DNA from: Roseicyclus marinus
GTDB lineage: Bacteria > Pseudomonadota > Alphaproteobacteria > Rhodobacterales > Rhodobacteraceae
Assembly: GCF_036322625.1 (NCBI RefSeq)
Contig: NZ_AP027266.1
Coordinates: 1,925,001 to 1,989,000, forward strand
Reading direction: 5' to 3'
Length of the DNA stretch: 64,000 bases
Part shown: positions 37,410-45,847 of the stretch, piece by piece
Numbering within the stretch: the stretch's first letter is position 1
How the letters are laid out: every line of letters starts with the position of its first letter
Notes under the pieces: generated by a model
Databases searched by the model: none
What the model saw: only the letters and a program-made list of their open reading frames with translations
What the model was told of the DNA's origin: nothing
Translations under genes and position numbers: made by a program

Positions 37410-37868
37410 ATGCTGCGCTTTCTCATCGCCCTCAACCTCGCCCTTCTGGTGCTTTTCCCCGTCGCATGGGCCGCCCCCCTGATGCGCGCGGGTCTCCTGC
37501 CGCTCTTCGGGCTGTCCGAGATCTCGATCCTCTCGGGCCTTGTCACCCTCTGGACCGGGGGCGAGAGGATCCTTGCAGCCCTCATCGCCCTTTTCGCGCT
37601 CGTGGCCCCCATGGCCAAGACAGGGGCCCTCGCCCTCCTCCACCTCGGCCGCGCGCCCCTGTCGCTTCTGCCTGCCCTCCAGATCTTGGGCAAACTCGCC
37701 ATGGCCGATGTCTTTCTCATCGCCCTCTACATCACGCTGGCCAAGGGCATGGCGGTCGGCCGCGTCGAAACCGCCTGGGGCCTCTGGCTCTTCACCGCCT
37801 GCGTGCTGGCCTCCCTCGGTGTCGCGCTCGGCACGGCGCATCTGGCGAAACGGGGCGCGCTGGGCTAG
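37410..37868 (+). CDS. PqiA-like paraquat-inducible protein A domain
   Basis: A 152-residue membrane protein with about four helices. The PqiA-type features are LNLALLVLFPVAWAAPLM, LSEISILSGLVTLWTGGERILAALIALFALVAPMAKTGALA and LQILGKLAMADVFLIALYITLAKG. The LGKxxMxDVF motif is characteristic. Only one PqiA module is present and no zinc-ribbon cysteines. PqiA relatives work with MCE-type lipid transport, which fits the preceding mlaEF pair. ATG 37410 is chosen because the upstream extension carries no conserved residues; ribosome site weak. Confidence 0.85.
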   Translation: MLRFLIALNLALLVLFPVAWAAPLMRAGLLPLFGLSEISILSGLVTLWTGGERILAALIALFALVAPMAKTGALALLHLGRAPLSLLPALQILGKLAMADVFLIALYITLAKGMAVGRVETAWGLWLFTACVLASLGVALGTAHLAKRGALG

Positions 37869-37877
37869 CCCTTCCCC

Positions 37878-38243
37878 ATGACCACGCTCGCCCCCATCCT
37901 CGCCCTGTTTCTGTGCCTCTACGCGGGCCTTGCCGCGCTGACCTGGGCGCAACGCCTGATCGGGGAACGCCTGCCCGCCCGCAAACGCGGCATGGCGCTC
38001 AACCTCGCCCGCCGCGCGGGACCGCCCGTCGCCGGTGGCCTCGTCCTGCTCATCGCGGGCACGGCCCTAGCCCTGCCCGGCCATATCCCCCTTGCCGCGA
38101 TCCTGATCGGCGGCGGGCTGGCCTTCGGCCTGCACCGGGGTCTTGGTGATGTGCGCCAGGGCGATCCGCGCAGCATCGCCTTTCGCGCGGCCCTCACGCT
38201 TGGCTTGGGCCTCGCCCTGCTCTGGCAGACGGGCCTGATCTGA
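37878..38243 (+). CDS. small membrane protein, unknown function
   Basis: A 121-residue protein with about four hydrophobic segments (LAPILALFLCLYAGLAALTW; PVAGGLVLLIAGTALALPG; LAAILIGGGLAFGL; ALTLGLGLALLW). A basic stretch (GERLPARKRGMALNLARRAG) joins the first two. I recognise no family. It follows the PqiA-like gene by nine bases, so it is likely translated with it, and precedes radA by 44 bases. Confidence 0.65.
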   Translation: MTTLAPILALFLCLYAGLAALTWAQRLIGERLPARKRGMALNLARRAGPPVAGGLVLLIAGTALALPGHIPLAAILIGGGLAFGLHRGLGDVRQGDPRSIAFRAALTLGLGLALLWQTGLI

Positions 38244-38287
38244 GCGCGCCACTGGCGCAGCCCCGGCCCCTCGGCTACACCTCTGCC

Positions 38288-39655
38288 ATGGCCAAACCCG
38301 TCACCCAATTCATCTGTTCCGCCTGCGGCGCCGTTCACAAGAAATGGTCCGGCCGCTGCGACGCCTGCGGCGACTGGAACACGATCACCGAAGAGGCACC
38401 GCTTTCCGCCGGCCCCGGCAAGACCTCGCTCGGCGCGATGAAGGGCAAGCGCATCGGCCTGACCGATCTGCGCACGCAAGAAACGCCCCCGCCCCGCCGC
38501 ACCTCCGGCATGGCCGAACTGGACCGGGTCTTGGGCGGCGGCCTCGTGCCCGCCTCGGCCACGCTCGTCGGCGGCGATCCCGGCATCGGCAAATCCACCC
38601 TGCTCCTTCAGGCCGCCGCCAGCTTCGCCCGCGCAGGCGCCAAGGTCATCTACGTCTCGGGCGAGGAAGCCACAGCCCAGGTCCGCATGCGCGCCCAGCG
38701 CCTCGGCCTTGCCGACAGCGCCGTGATGCTCGCCGCCGAAACCAACCTCCGCGACATCCTCACGACGCTCGAGGCCGAAACCCCCGACCTCGCCATCATC
38801 GATTCGATCCAGACCATGTGGCTCGACACGGTCGAGGCGGCACCCGGCTCCGTCTCCCAGGTCCGCGCCTCCGCACATGAGCTGACCAGCTTCGCCAAGC
38901 GCCGCGGGGTCGCCGTCATGCTCGTTGGCCACGTCACCAAGGAAGGCCAGATCGCAGGACCCCGCGTCGTCGAACACATGGTCGACACCGTCCTCTATTT
39001 CGAAGGCGAACGCGGCCACCAGTTCCGCATCCTGCGCTCGGTCAAGAACCGCTTCGGCCCGGCCGATGAAATCGGCGTCTTCGAGATGACCGGCATGGGC
39101 TTGGCCGAGGTCACGAACCCCTCCGCCCTCTTCCTGTCGGACCGCGAAACCCCCGCCCCCGGCTCCGTCGTCTTCGCCGGGATCGAGGGCACCCGCCCCG
39201 TGCTCGTGGAAATCCAGGCCCTTGTCGCCCCCTCCTCGCTCAGCCAACCCCGCCGCGCGGTGGTGGGCTGGGACGGGGGCCGCCTGTCGATGATCCTCGC
39301 CGTGCTCGAGGCGCGCGCGGGCATCTCCTTTGCAGGCCTCGATGTCTATCTCAACATCGCCGGCGGCATGCGCATCTCCGAGCCCGCCGCCGACCTCGCC
39401 GTCGCCGCCGCCCTATTGTCCGCCCGCGAAGATGCCGCCGTGCCCCATGATTGCGTGGTCTTTGGCGAGGTTTCGCTCTCCGGCGCGCTGCGCCCGGTGT
39501 CTCAGGCGGAAAACAGGTTGAAAGAGGCGGCGAAACTTGGTTTTTCCTCGGCCATAGCGCCCGCAGGGTGCAAGCTTGGCGCCGACAGCGGCGTGCGGAT
39601 GCAGGCAATGACCGATCTTCCCGGTTTCGTGGGCGAGATCTTCGGGGCAGGGTAA
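38288..39655 (+). CDS. radA: DNA repair protein RadA
   Basis: A 455-residue RadA/Sms. The N-terminal C4 zinc finger is CSACGAVHKKWSGRCDAC (about 10-27). The RecA-like domain has Walker A LVGGDPGIGKSTLLLQAA and the RadA-specific KNRFG in SVKNRFGPADEIGVFEM. The C-terminal Lon-protease-like domain has GLDVYLNIAGGMRISEPAADLAVAAALLSAR and FGEVSLSGALRPV, without the Lon catalytic serine-lysine pair, as usual for RadA. It is a branch-migration helicase in recombination. Full length. Confidence 0.96.
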   Translation: MAKPVTQFICSACGAVHKKWSGRCDACGDWNTITEEAPLSAGPGKTSLGAMKGKRIGLTDLRTQETPPPRRTSGMAELDRVLGGGLVPASATLVGGDPGIGKSTLLLQAAASFARAGAKVIYVSGEEATAQVRMRAQRLGLADSAVMLAAETNLRDILTTLEAETPDLAIIDSIQTMWLDTVEAAPGSVSQVRASAHELTSFAKRRGVAVMLVGHVTKEGQIAGPRVVEHMVDTVLYFEGERGHQFRILRSVKNRFGPADEIGVFEMTGMGLAEVTNPSALFLSDRETPAPGSVVFAGIEGTRPVLVEIQALVAPSSLSQPRRAVVGWDGGRLSMILAVLEARAGISFAGLDVYLNIAGGMRISEPAADLAVAAALLSAREDAAVPHDCVVFGEVSLSGALRPVSQAENRLKEAAKLGFSSAIAPAGCKLGADSGVRMQAMTDLPGFVGEIFGAG

Positions 39656-39698
39656 AGCCACGGTTTGCCACCGGGGCAGGAATGGGTAAGGCGCGTAG

Positions 39699-40262
39699 AT
39701 GGACGGTTTCACACTGGTTGACGGCATCGTGGCCGGCGTGATCGTGGTTTCGGCGATCCTCGCCTATGCCCGCGGCCTCGTGCGCGAGATCCTGTCCATC
39801 GGGGGCTGGATCCTTGCGGCGGTCGTGGCCTTCATCTTCGCCCCCAATGCCCTGCCTTTGATCCGCGAAGTGCCCTATCTGGGCGATTTCATCGGGGAAA
39901 GCTGCGAATTGGGCGTGATGGCCAGCTTCGCGGGCGTCTTCGCGGTGGCGCTTGTCGTGGTGTCGCTCTTTGCGCCGATGTTTTCCTCCGCCGTGCAACG
40001 CTCGATGATCGGCGGGCTGGATGCGGGTCTGGGGTTCCTGTTCGGCGTGGCGCGCGGCGTGCTGCTCGTGGTCGTGGCCTTCATCGCCTATGACCGCGTC
40101 GTGGGCTCCGAACCCGTGGCGATGGTCTCCGACAGCCGCTCCTCCCAGGTGTTCTCGCATCTGCAGACCCGGGTCGAGGCGGAAATCCCCTCCGATGCGC
40201 CGGGCTGGATCTTGTCGCGCTACGAGCAGCTCACCGCGACCTGCACCGCCCCCGAGCAATAA
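39699..40262 (+). CDS. cvpA: CvpA family membrane protein
   Basis: A 187-residue protein with four predicted membrane helices (LVDGIVAGVIVVSAILAYARGLVREILSIGGWILAAVVAFIF; ASFAGVFAVALVVVSLFAPMFSSAV; GLDAGLGFLFGVARGVLLVVVAFIAYD). The ARGLVREILSIGGW motif marks the CvpA/colicin V production family. The C-terminal 45 residues are soluble. CvpA is often linked to purF, which lies 630 bp downstream here, but a minus-strand gene separates them. Function not firmly known; linked to envelope stress in enterobacteria. Confidence 0.9.
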   Translation: MDGFTLVDGIVAGVIVVSAILAYARGLVREILSIGGWILAAVVAFIFAPNALPLIREVPYLGDFIGESCELGVMASFAGVFAVALVVVSLFAPMFSSAVQRSMIGGLDAGLGFLFGVARGVLLVVVAFIAYDRVVGSEPVAMVSDSRSSQVFSHLQTRVEAEIPSDAPGWILSRYEQLTATCTAPEQ

Positions 40263-40263
40263 C

Positions 40264-40719
40264 TCAGCGCCGCGATACCAACCCCGACAGCCCCGCGATC
40301 AGCAACAGGCCCGCACCCACCGCATAAGCCCAAAAGCCTGCGCGGATGAAATCCTGCATCAGGTCCCAACTCCGTGCCAGATCGCCGAAATCAAAGGGCA
40401 CGGGCAAACCCAGATCGCGGCGCAACCCATCGGCCCGGATCACCGCCTCCCCCACAAGCACGACCGGCGACAGCCCCGCCGCCAACGCCAACAGGGCCGA
40501 TCCCCGCCCCCTGAGCGCGCTCAGCGCGGCCAGCGCCGCCGCCACGAAGCCGCCCAGGAAAACCCAGACCTGCCAGGCCGCGTCCGCCGACAGGCTCAAA
40601 CTGCCGCGCTGCACCAGCGCCATGGGCGAAATATCGGCCCCCGCAAAGGGCGGCTCGATCCAGACAAGCGCCCAGCTTGCCGCCATCGCCGCCCCCGCCA
40701 GAAAGATGATCGCCCGCAT
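40264..40719 (-). CDS. predicted inner-membrane protein, unknown
   Basis: A 151-residue protein with three to four hydrophobic segments (MRAIIFLAGAAMAASWALVW; AWQVWVFLGGFVAAALAALSAL; SALLALAAGLSPVVLVGEAV; AGFWAYAVGAGLLLIAGLSGLVSRR). The loop after the first helix carries PPFAGADISPMALVQRGSLSLS. No family recognised. ATG 40719 has GAGGGG upstream; further upstream the frame runs through the purF promoter region. It ends convergently one base after cvpA. Confidence 0.72.
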   Translation of the reverse strand: MRAIIFLAGAAMAASWALVWIEPPFAGADISPMALVQRGSLSLSADAAWQVWVFLGGFVAAALAALSALRGRGSALLALAAGLSPVVLVGEAVIRADGLRRDLGLPVPFDFGDLARSWDLMQDFIRAGFWAYAVGAGLLLIAGLSGLVSRR

Positions 40720-40894
40720 CGAATGCCCCCTCACGCCACTTTTGCACCCGCAAAACAGGCTATGCGGCCCGCGCGCGCCCGTCCAGCGATCAGCAAAGCG
40801 CCGCCATGACCCTTTCGGATGTGATCGTTTGATGACACCACCGTCCCGACGCCCTATGTCACCCCTGTAGACGCCCCCCGGAGATTCGCCCACG

Positions 40895-42376
40895 ATGGAT
40901 GCCCTCCCCCGTCACCCGTTCGATCCCATCGACGACGACAAACTGCGCGAGGAATGCGGGATTTTCGGCGTGATCGGCGTCGCCGATGCCGCCAATTTCA
41001 TCGCGCTCGGCCTGCATGCCCTGCAACATCGCGGGCAAGAGGCGGGGGGTATCGTCACCCATCACCCCGAGCATGGCTTTTCCTCGGCCCGCCGCTTCGG
41101 CCTCGTGCGGGACAATTTCACCTCCGCCAGCGTCATGGAAACGCTGCCCGGTGAAATCGGCATCGGCCATGTCCGCTATTCCACGGCAGGCTCCAAGGGC
41201 GCGACCCAGATCCGCGACGTGCAGCCCTTCTTCGGCGAATTCGCCATGGGCGGGGCCGCCATCGCGCATAACGGCAATATCGTGAATGCCGATGAATTGC
41301 GCCGCGAACTGATCGAACGCGGCTCGATCTTCCAATCCTCGTCGGACAGCGAATGCATCATCCACCTGATGGCGCGCTCGCTGCAGCGCACCATCCCCGA
41401 ACGGATGAAGGATGCGCTGCGCCGCGTCGAAGGCGCGTTTTCCGTCGTCGCCATGACCCGGACGAAACTGATCGGCGTGCGCGATCCCTTGGGCGTGCGC
41501 CCTCTGGTTCTGGGCCGGATCGGCGATGGCTATGCGCTGTCGTCCGAAACCTGCGCGCTCGACATCATCGGCGCGGAATTCCTGCGCGAGATCGAACCGG
41601 GCGAAATGGTCGTCATCTCGGGCGACAAGATCGAAAGCTTCAAACCCTTCGAAGTGCGCCGCTCGCGCTTTTGCATCTTCGAACATGTCTATTTCTCGCG
41701 CCCCGACAGCATCATCGGCGGGCGCTCCGTCTATGAAACCCGCGAAGCCATCGGCCGCGAACTCGCCAAGGAAGCGCCGGTCGAGGCCGATCTGGTCTGC
41801 CCCGTGCCGGATTCGGGCACGCCTGCCGCCATCGGCTATTCGCTGGAATCGGGCATTCCCTATGCGATGGGGATCATCCGCAACCAGTATATGGGCCGGA
41901 CCTTCATCGAACCGACCGAACAGATCCGCAACATGGGCGTGCGCCTGAAACTCAACGTCAACCGCGCGCTCATTCGCGGCAAGCGGGTGATCTTGGTCGA
42001 TGACAGCGTCGTGCGCGGCACCACCTCGCGCAAGATCAAGGAGATGATCCTCGATGCGGGCGCCGCCGAGGTGCATTTCCGCATCGCAAGCCCGCCGACC
42101 GCATGGCCCTGTTTCTACGGCGTCGACACGCCCGAGCGCGAGAAACTGCTGGCCGCCACCATGTCCGAGGACGAGATGCGCCATCACCTGGGCGTGGCTT
42201 CGCTCCGCTTCATCTCGCTCGACGGTCTCTACCGCGCCGTGGGCGTGGCCGGTGGCCGCGATCCCAAGAACCCCGCCTATTGCGACGCCTGTTTCTCGGG
42301 CGATTACCCGGTGCGCCCGACCGACCAGCTGGCGCGCGGCTTCAAGCTGGCGGATGCGACCGAACCGGCCGAGTGA
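40895..42376 (+). CDS. purF: amidophosphoribosyltransferase
   Basis: A 493-residue PurF. The N-terminal glutaminase cysteine lies after a 20-residue propeptide (LREECGIFGVIG, Cys21). The Ntn-domain has ALQHRGQEAGGIVTHH and GHVRYSTAGSKG. The phosphoribosyltransferase loop is VILVDDSVVRGTTSRKI (about 366-382), and DSGTPAAIGYSLESGIPYAMGIIRNQYMGRTFI precedes it. It makes phosphoribosylamine, the first step of purine synthesis. The stop overlaps the DUF2199 start by one base. Confidence 0.97.
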   Translation: MDALPRHPFDPIDDDKLREECGIFGVIGVADAANFIALGLHALQHRGQEAGGIVTHHPEHGFSSARRFGLVRDNFTSASVMETLPGEIGIGHVRYSTAGSKGATQIRDVQPFFGEFAMGGAAIAHNGNIVNADELRRELIERGSIFQSSSDSECIIHLMARSLQRTIPERMKDALRRVEGAFSVVAMTRTKLIGVRDPLGVRPLVLGRIGDGYALSSETCALDIIGAEFLREIEPGEMVVISGDKIESFKPFEVRRSRFCIFEHVYFSRPDSIIGGRSVYETREAIGRELAKEAPVEADLVCPVPDSGTPAAIGYSLESGIPYAMGIIRNQYMGRTFIEPTEQIRNMGVRLKLNVNRALIRGKRVILVDDSVVRGTTSRKIKEMILDAGAAEVHFRIASPPTAWPCFYGVDTPEREKLLAATMSEDEMRHHLGVASLRFISLDGLYRAVGVAGGRDPKNPAYCDACFSGDYPVRPTDQLARGFKLADATEPAE

Positions 42377-42981
42377 TGCTGAAACTCTTCCGGCGCATCA
42401 AACCGGCCCGGCAGATCCCCGAGGCCGAACTGGCCCGGAGGCTCACCGCACCCGGCTACCGCTGCGCCTGCTGCAACGAGGTTGTGGACGCCCCCCATGC
42501 GGTGCGCCTGCGCCCCTTCGGCTGGCCCAATCCCCCCGCCGCCCTCCCCGATGCGGACTTCGACGGGGCGGGCGATATCGTCACCGAACGCTATGCCCGG
42601 CGCGGCCGCGATCTTCTGGTGCGCGCGCATCTGCCCATCCCCGTGCGCGGAACCGAGGATCACGTCTTTCTCTCCGTCTGGGCCAATCTCTCGACCGGCG
42701 ATTTCGCCCGCTTCCGTTCCGCGCAGGGGCGCGGCGATGCCGAACGGCTGGGCGATCTGTCGGGCTGGCTCTACTGCCGGATACCGGCCAGCAGCGGTCC
42801 GGTCCTGACCAAGGGGCTGATCGTGCCCGTCGCGGGCGGCGGGATACCCGTCTACTGGATCACCGACGAAAAGCACCCGCTCCACGCCGCGCAGCACGAT
42901 GGCGGGATGGCGCCCGAGGACATCCTCGCCCTCTTCCTCGATCTTGGTGAAGCGGAGCTTGTCCAGCACCTCAAGGCGTAA
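42376..42981 (+). CDS. DUF2199 domain protein
   Basis: A 201-residue protein. A CxxC pair occurs near the N-terminus (YRCACCNEVVDAPHAV, about 32-47), followed by TERYARRGRDLLVRAHLPIPVRGTEDHVFLSVWANLS and GWLYCRIPASSGPVLTKGLIVPVAGGGIPVYWITDEKHPLHAAQHDG. The DHVFLSVWANLS and HPLHAAQ blocks are those of DUF2199. Function unknown; the cysteines may bind zinc. It is translationally coupled to purF (TGATG). Confidence 0.85.
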   Translation: MLKLFRRIKPARQIPEAELARRLTAPGYRCACCNEVVDAPHAVRLRPFGWPNPPAALPDADFDGAGDIVTERYARRGRDLLVRAHLPIPVRGTEDHVFLSVWANLSTGDFARFRSAQGRGDAERLGDLSGWLYCRIPASSGPVLTKGLIVPVAGGGIPVYWITDEKHPLHAAQHDGGMAPEDILALFLDLGEAELVQHLKA

Positions 42982-43023
42982 CCTTTCGGCAAGGAACGCC
43001 TCGAAATCTTTACGGTTTGGCAA

Positions 43024-43053
43024 GAAAAAGGCCGCCCCGAAAGGCGGCCCTTA
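43024..43053 (-). terminator. rho-independent terminator of bioY
   Basis: On the minus strand: GGGCCGCC, loop TTTCGG, GGCGGCC, then TTTTTCTTG, 22 bases after the bioY stop. On the plus strand the same stem is followed only by CTTAA, so it mainly serves bioY. Confidence 0.85.
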
Positions 43054-43074
43054 ACCATGTTTTGGCTGCGCGGA

Positions 43075-43680
43075 TCAGGCGCGGCGCTTTGCCAGCACGC
43101 TCCAGCCGCCGGTCACGACCAGCGCCGCGATCACCGCCTTGAGCGCATCGCCGAGCAAGAAAGGTGCAATGAAAGCAGTCCAGTAGAAGCCCGCATCGCG
43201 CGCGATCCACCCGGCCTCGAGCCCCATGCCGCCGGCCAGCGCCATCGGCCACAGAATGCCCGGCACATACAGAAGCGCCGAGATGACGAGCGCCGCCGCA
43301 GCCGTGCCGAAAACGCCCTTTGCGATGCCTTTTTCCGCTGCAAAACCAGCAAGATAGGCCATGCCGATGAACCCGATCAGAAAGCCGCCCGTCGGCCCCA
43401 TCAGCGCCGCGATCCCCGGCATCGTCGTGGGCGTGAAGACCGGCAGTCCCATCACGCCCTGCGCGACATAAACGATCACCGTCGCCGCACCGAGGCGGCT
43501 GCCCAGGGTGAAACCGACAAGCAGAATCGCCAGCGTTTGCAACGAGATAGGCACAGGCCACATCGGCACCGTGACCTTGGCCGCCGCCGCGATGAACAGC
43601 GCGCCGACCAGCACCAGCGCCACTTTCTTCAGCGTGCCCTGATCCCCGATCGTTGCGGAAAGAAGTGTGTCGCGGCCCAT
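43075..43680 (-). CDS. bioY: biotin transporter BioY (ECF S-component)
   Basis: A 201-residue membrane protein with six helices. BioY features: VALVLVGALFIAAAAKVTVPMWPVPISLQTLAILLVGFTLGSRLGAATVIVYVAQGVMGLPVF (about 20-80), GPTGGFLIGFIGMAYLAGF and FLLGDALKAVIAA near the C-terminus. The PVPISLQTLAILL block is diagnostic. It binds and imports biotin. No bioM/bioN energising genes are adjacent; solo BioY proteins are known in alphaproteobacteria. ATG 43680 gives a normal length; a terminator follows the stop. Confidence 0.95.
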   Translation of the reverse strand: MGRDTLLSATIGDQGTLKKVALVLVGALFIAAAAKVTVPMWPVPISLQTLAILLVGFTLGSRLGAATVIVYVAQGVMGLPVFTPTTMPGIAALMGPTGGFLIGFIGMAYLAGFAAEKGIAKGVFGTAAAALVISALLYVPGILWPMALAGGMGLEAGWIARDAGFYWTAFIAPFLLGDALKAVIAALVVTGGWSVLAKRRA

Positions 43681-43818
43681 GGTCGCCTCCGTGCAAGGGT
43701 CGAAATCTCTGTCGCCAAAGGGTATCTCCGCGCTGCAGCGTCAAGTCAAGCGCGCCCCACCGCCGCAGTCCTGCGCAGCCTCTTGTATTTCGCCGCCGAA
43801 AAGCGCAACTGGCGCCCC

Positions 43819-44481
43819 ATGGAAAAGCCTTTCGATGGACAGATCGCGCTGGTCACCGGCGCTTCACGCGGCATCGGTGCGGCCAGTGCCGAATGGTTGG
43901 CCGAACACGGCGCGCATGTGGTCGCGGTCGCGCGGACCGTGGGCGGTCTCGAGGATCTCGACGACCGTATCAAGGCCAAGGGCGGCCAAGCCACATTGGC
44001 CCCGATGGACGTCACCGACGAAGCCGCAATGGCGCATCTGTGCCGTTCGATCCATGATCGTTGGGGCCGCGCCGACATCTGGGTCCACAGCGCGATCCAT
44101 GTCAGCGCGCTGACACCCGCGCCCCACATCACGGCCAAGGATCTGGACAAGGTGATCGCCACCAACATCCGCGCCCTGTCGCGGCTGGTGGCCTTCGTCG
44201 AGCCGCTGATCGCGCCCGCGCCCAAGCCGCAGGCGGTGTTTTTCGACGATGATTGGGACGACAAATACGCCGGCGCCTATGGACTGTCCAAGGCCGCCCA
44301 GCGCGCGCTGATCGGGTCGTGGCAGGCAGAGACGGCAAAATTTCCCTTGTCCGTCCACATGTTGCGCCCCGCCCCGATGCCGACGGCCGTGCGCGCGCGC
44401 TTTTATCCCGGCGAGGACAAGAGCAAGCTTGCCCATCCCCGCGACGAGGCCGCGCGGCTGTTGCCGGTCCTGCTGGGCTGA
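43819..44481 (+). CDS. short-chain dehydrogenase/reductase
   Basis: A 220-residue SDR. The NAD(P)-binding motif is ALVTGASRGIGAASAEWLAE (about 10-29), with an arginine after the second strand (VAVARTVGG) suggesting NADP preference. The catalytic tyrosine-lysine pair is GAYGLSKAAQRALIGSW. The segment usually holding the catalytic serine reads AVFFDDDWDDKY, so serine may be replaced. The C-terminal substrate loop is short. Substrate unknown. It stands alone between bioY (divergent) and zapA (convergent). ATG 43819 is the first start after the bioY promoter region. Confidence 0.85.
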   Translation: MEKPFDGQIALVTGASRGIGAASAEWLAEHGAHVVAVARTVGGLEDLDDRIKAKGGQATLAPMDVTDEAAMAHLCRSIHDRWGRADIWVHSAIHVSALTPAPHITAKDLDKVIATNIRALSRLVAFVEPLIAPAPKPQAVFFDDDWDDKYAGAYGLSKAAQRALIGSWQAETAKFPLSVHMLRPAPMPTAVRARFYPGEDKSKLAHPRDEAARLLPVLLG

Positions 44482-44501
44482 TCCGACCACAATCGAAACG
44501 T

Positions 44502-44544
44502 GCCGGAAAACTGCACTTTTCCGGCGCCCGAAACTGCAGTTTCG
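44502..44544. terminator. paired hairpins between convergent SDR and zapA genes
   Basis: Hairpin 1: GCCGGAAAA (44502-44510), loop CTGCAC, TTTTCCGGC (44517-44525), a perfect nine-base stem. Hairpin 2: CGAAACTGCAGTTTCG (44529-44544), a perfect palindrome. Both share an AAACTGCA core. They lie in the 66-bp gap between two gene ends and probably act as terminators in both directions, though no long T-run follows. Confidence 0.6.
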
Positions 44545-44547
44545 TGT

Positions 44548-44961
44548 TTAGTTTCTGCGCGTTTCCAGCTCTTCCGCGATGGCTTCGGCGCGGGCGGCCA
44601 GTTCGGCCAGCCCGTCGGTGAACCGGTCCGGCAATTCCGTGCGCGGACCGGCATCCTGCAATTCCCCGATCCGCCGCGCCCGGTCGGCCAGACGTTCCTC
44701 GGCGGCGGCAAGCGTCTTTTCCTGCGCCGCGATCTTGGCCTGAAGGCCCTTGATCTCGTCCTCAAGCGCCGCCGTCTTGTCCGCCAGCATCAACCCCGCC
44801 ATGAGCAGCATCCGTTCCGCCGGCATCCGGCCGATCTGGCCAAGGATCACCGCCGCCTCGGTGTCGAGCATCTTGGCTGCGGCATGCAGATAGGGCTCTT
44901 CGCCTTCCTGGCAGGCGACGGCGAATTGGCGGCCGCCGATCTCGATCTGAACCTCAGGCAT
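44548..44961 (-). CDS. zapA: cell division protein ZapA
   Basis: A 137-residue ZapA. The N-terminal FtsZ-binding domain is MPEVQIEIGGRQFAVACQEGEEPYLHAAAKMLDTEAAVI (1-39), and a C-terminal coiled coil begins at AGLMLADKTAALEDEIKGLQAKIAAQEKTLAAAEERLADRARRI. It bundles FtsZ filaments at mid-cell. The start ATG 44961 overlaps the end of the upstream coiled-coil gene by eight bases, so the two are cotranscribed. It is longer than E. coli ZapA (109) because of the extended coiled coil. Confidence 0.92.
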   Translation of the reverse strand: MPEVQIEIGGRQFAVACQEGEEPYLHAAAKMLDTEAAVILGQIGRMPAERMLLMAGLMLADKTAALEDEIKGLQAKIAAQEKTLAAAEERLADRARRIGELQDAGPRTELPDRFTDGLAELAARAEAIAEELETRRN

Positions 44962-45592
44962 GTCCGCCCTCCCCTGCCCCGGCGCGATCCATATCGGCCA
45001 GGATGCGTTCCAGTTCCGCCGCCTCGGAGGCCCGCGCCGCCTTGAGCGCGTCAAGCTCCACAACCAGCGCCTTGTTCAACACATTGGGATCACTGGCGTT
45101 TTCACCGCGAAGGCGGTTGAGGTTCTTGGTCAGGCGTTCGTTGATCGTGCGCAATTCCTGCACCTCGGCCCGAAGCGCCATGTTCCGGTCATCCGGCCCC
45201 ATGCCGCCTGCGGCCTGCAATTCCTCGGCGATGTCGCGCGCCTCGTCGCGTTCGGCGATGGCCTCGGCCCGTTCGGCGCGCAGGCGGGTGACACGGCCCT
45301 CGAGCTCGGCGACCTGCGCGGTCAGGCGCTCGATCTCGGCCGTATCCGCGCTCTCTTCCCGGGGCGCTGCCGCCGCTTCGAAGGCGGCAAGGCGCGCCTC
45401 AAGCTCGGCGGCGCGGGCTTCGGCGGCTTCGGCACGGATCACCGCATCCTCGAAGGCGGACGAGGTGATGCCCGGATCCTCGATCGGCGGCGCGGCCCGC
45501 ATCTGGCCGATTCCCCCGGCGATACGGTCGAGCGCTGCGGCCAGCCGCGCCTCGAGCATCGACAATTTCTCGAATTCGGCGTTATCGCCCAT
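44954..45592 (-). CDS. coiled-coil protein cotranscribed with zapA
   Basis: A 212-residue protein that is mostly coiled coil (AEAAEARAAELEARLAAFEAAAA; ADTAEIERLTAQVAELEGRVTRLRAERAEAIAERDEARDIAEELQAAGG; NMALRAEVQELRTINERLTKNLNRLRGENA). The C-terminus reads VVELDALKAARASEAAELERILADMDRAG. There is no signal or membrane segment. It overlaps zapA by eight bases upstream on the same transcript. This coupling and the heptad-rich character suggest a divisome partner, comparable in role but not in sequence to ZapB. Function not established. Confidence 0.78.
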   Translation of the reverse strand: MGDNAEFEKLSMLEARLAAALDRIAGGIGQMRAAPPIEDPGITSSAFEDAVIRAEAAEARAAELEARLAAFEAAAAPREESADTAEIERLTAQVAELEGRVTRLRAERAEAIAERDEARDIAEELQAAGGMGPDDRNMALRAEVQELRTINERLTKNLNRLRGENASDPNVLNKALVVELDALKAARASEAAELERILADMDRAGAGEGGHA

Positions 45593-45847
45593 GGCTGCTC
45601 AGCCCCCGGTCTTGTGCCTAGCCCCTTGGACGGAACAGGCGCCACATTGCGCAACAGCGAATCGCAATTTGCCCCGATTTGCAAGACCTGCGGCCCATTC
45701 CCGCCCCGAGGCACGCGGAATAGAGGCGAATTCGCGCCCGTTTCGGTTGCGCCGCCCCCTTGCTCTGCTAAGAGACGGGCTTGAGCGCGCGCCCATCGGG
45801 ATCAGCGCGCCACCCTCCGATGCTGCCTGACGAAGGATCGACGCGCC

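Noticed and set aside
44482-44547. 6S RNA gene beside zapA, a common location in other bacteria.
   Set aside because: The gap is only 66 bp and is filled by two hairpins, too short for 6S RNA.
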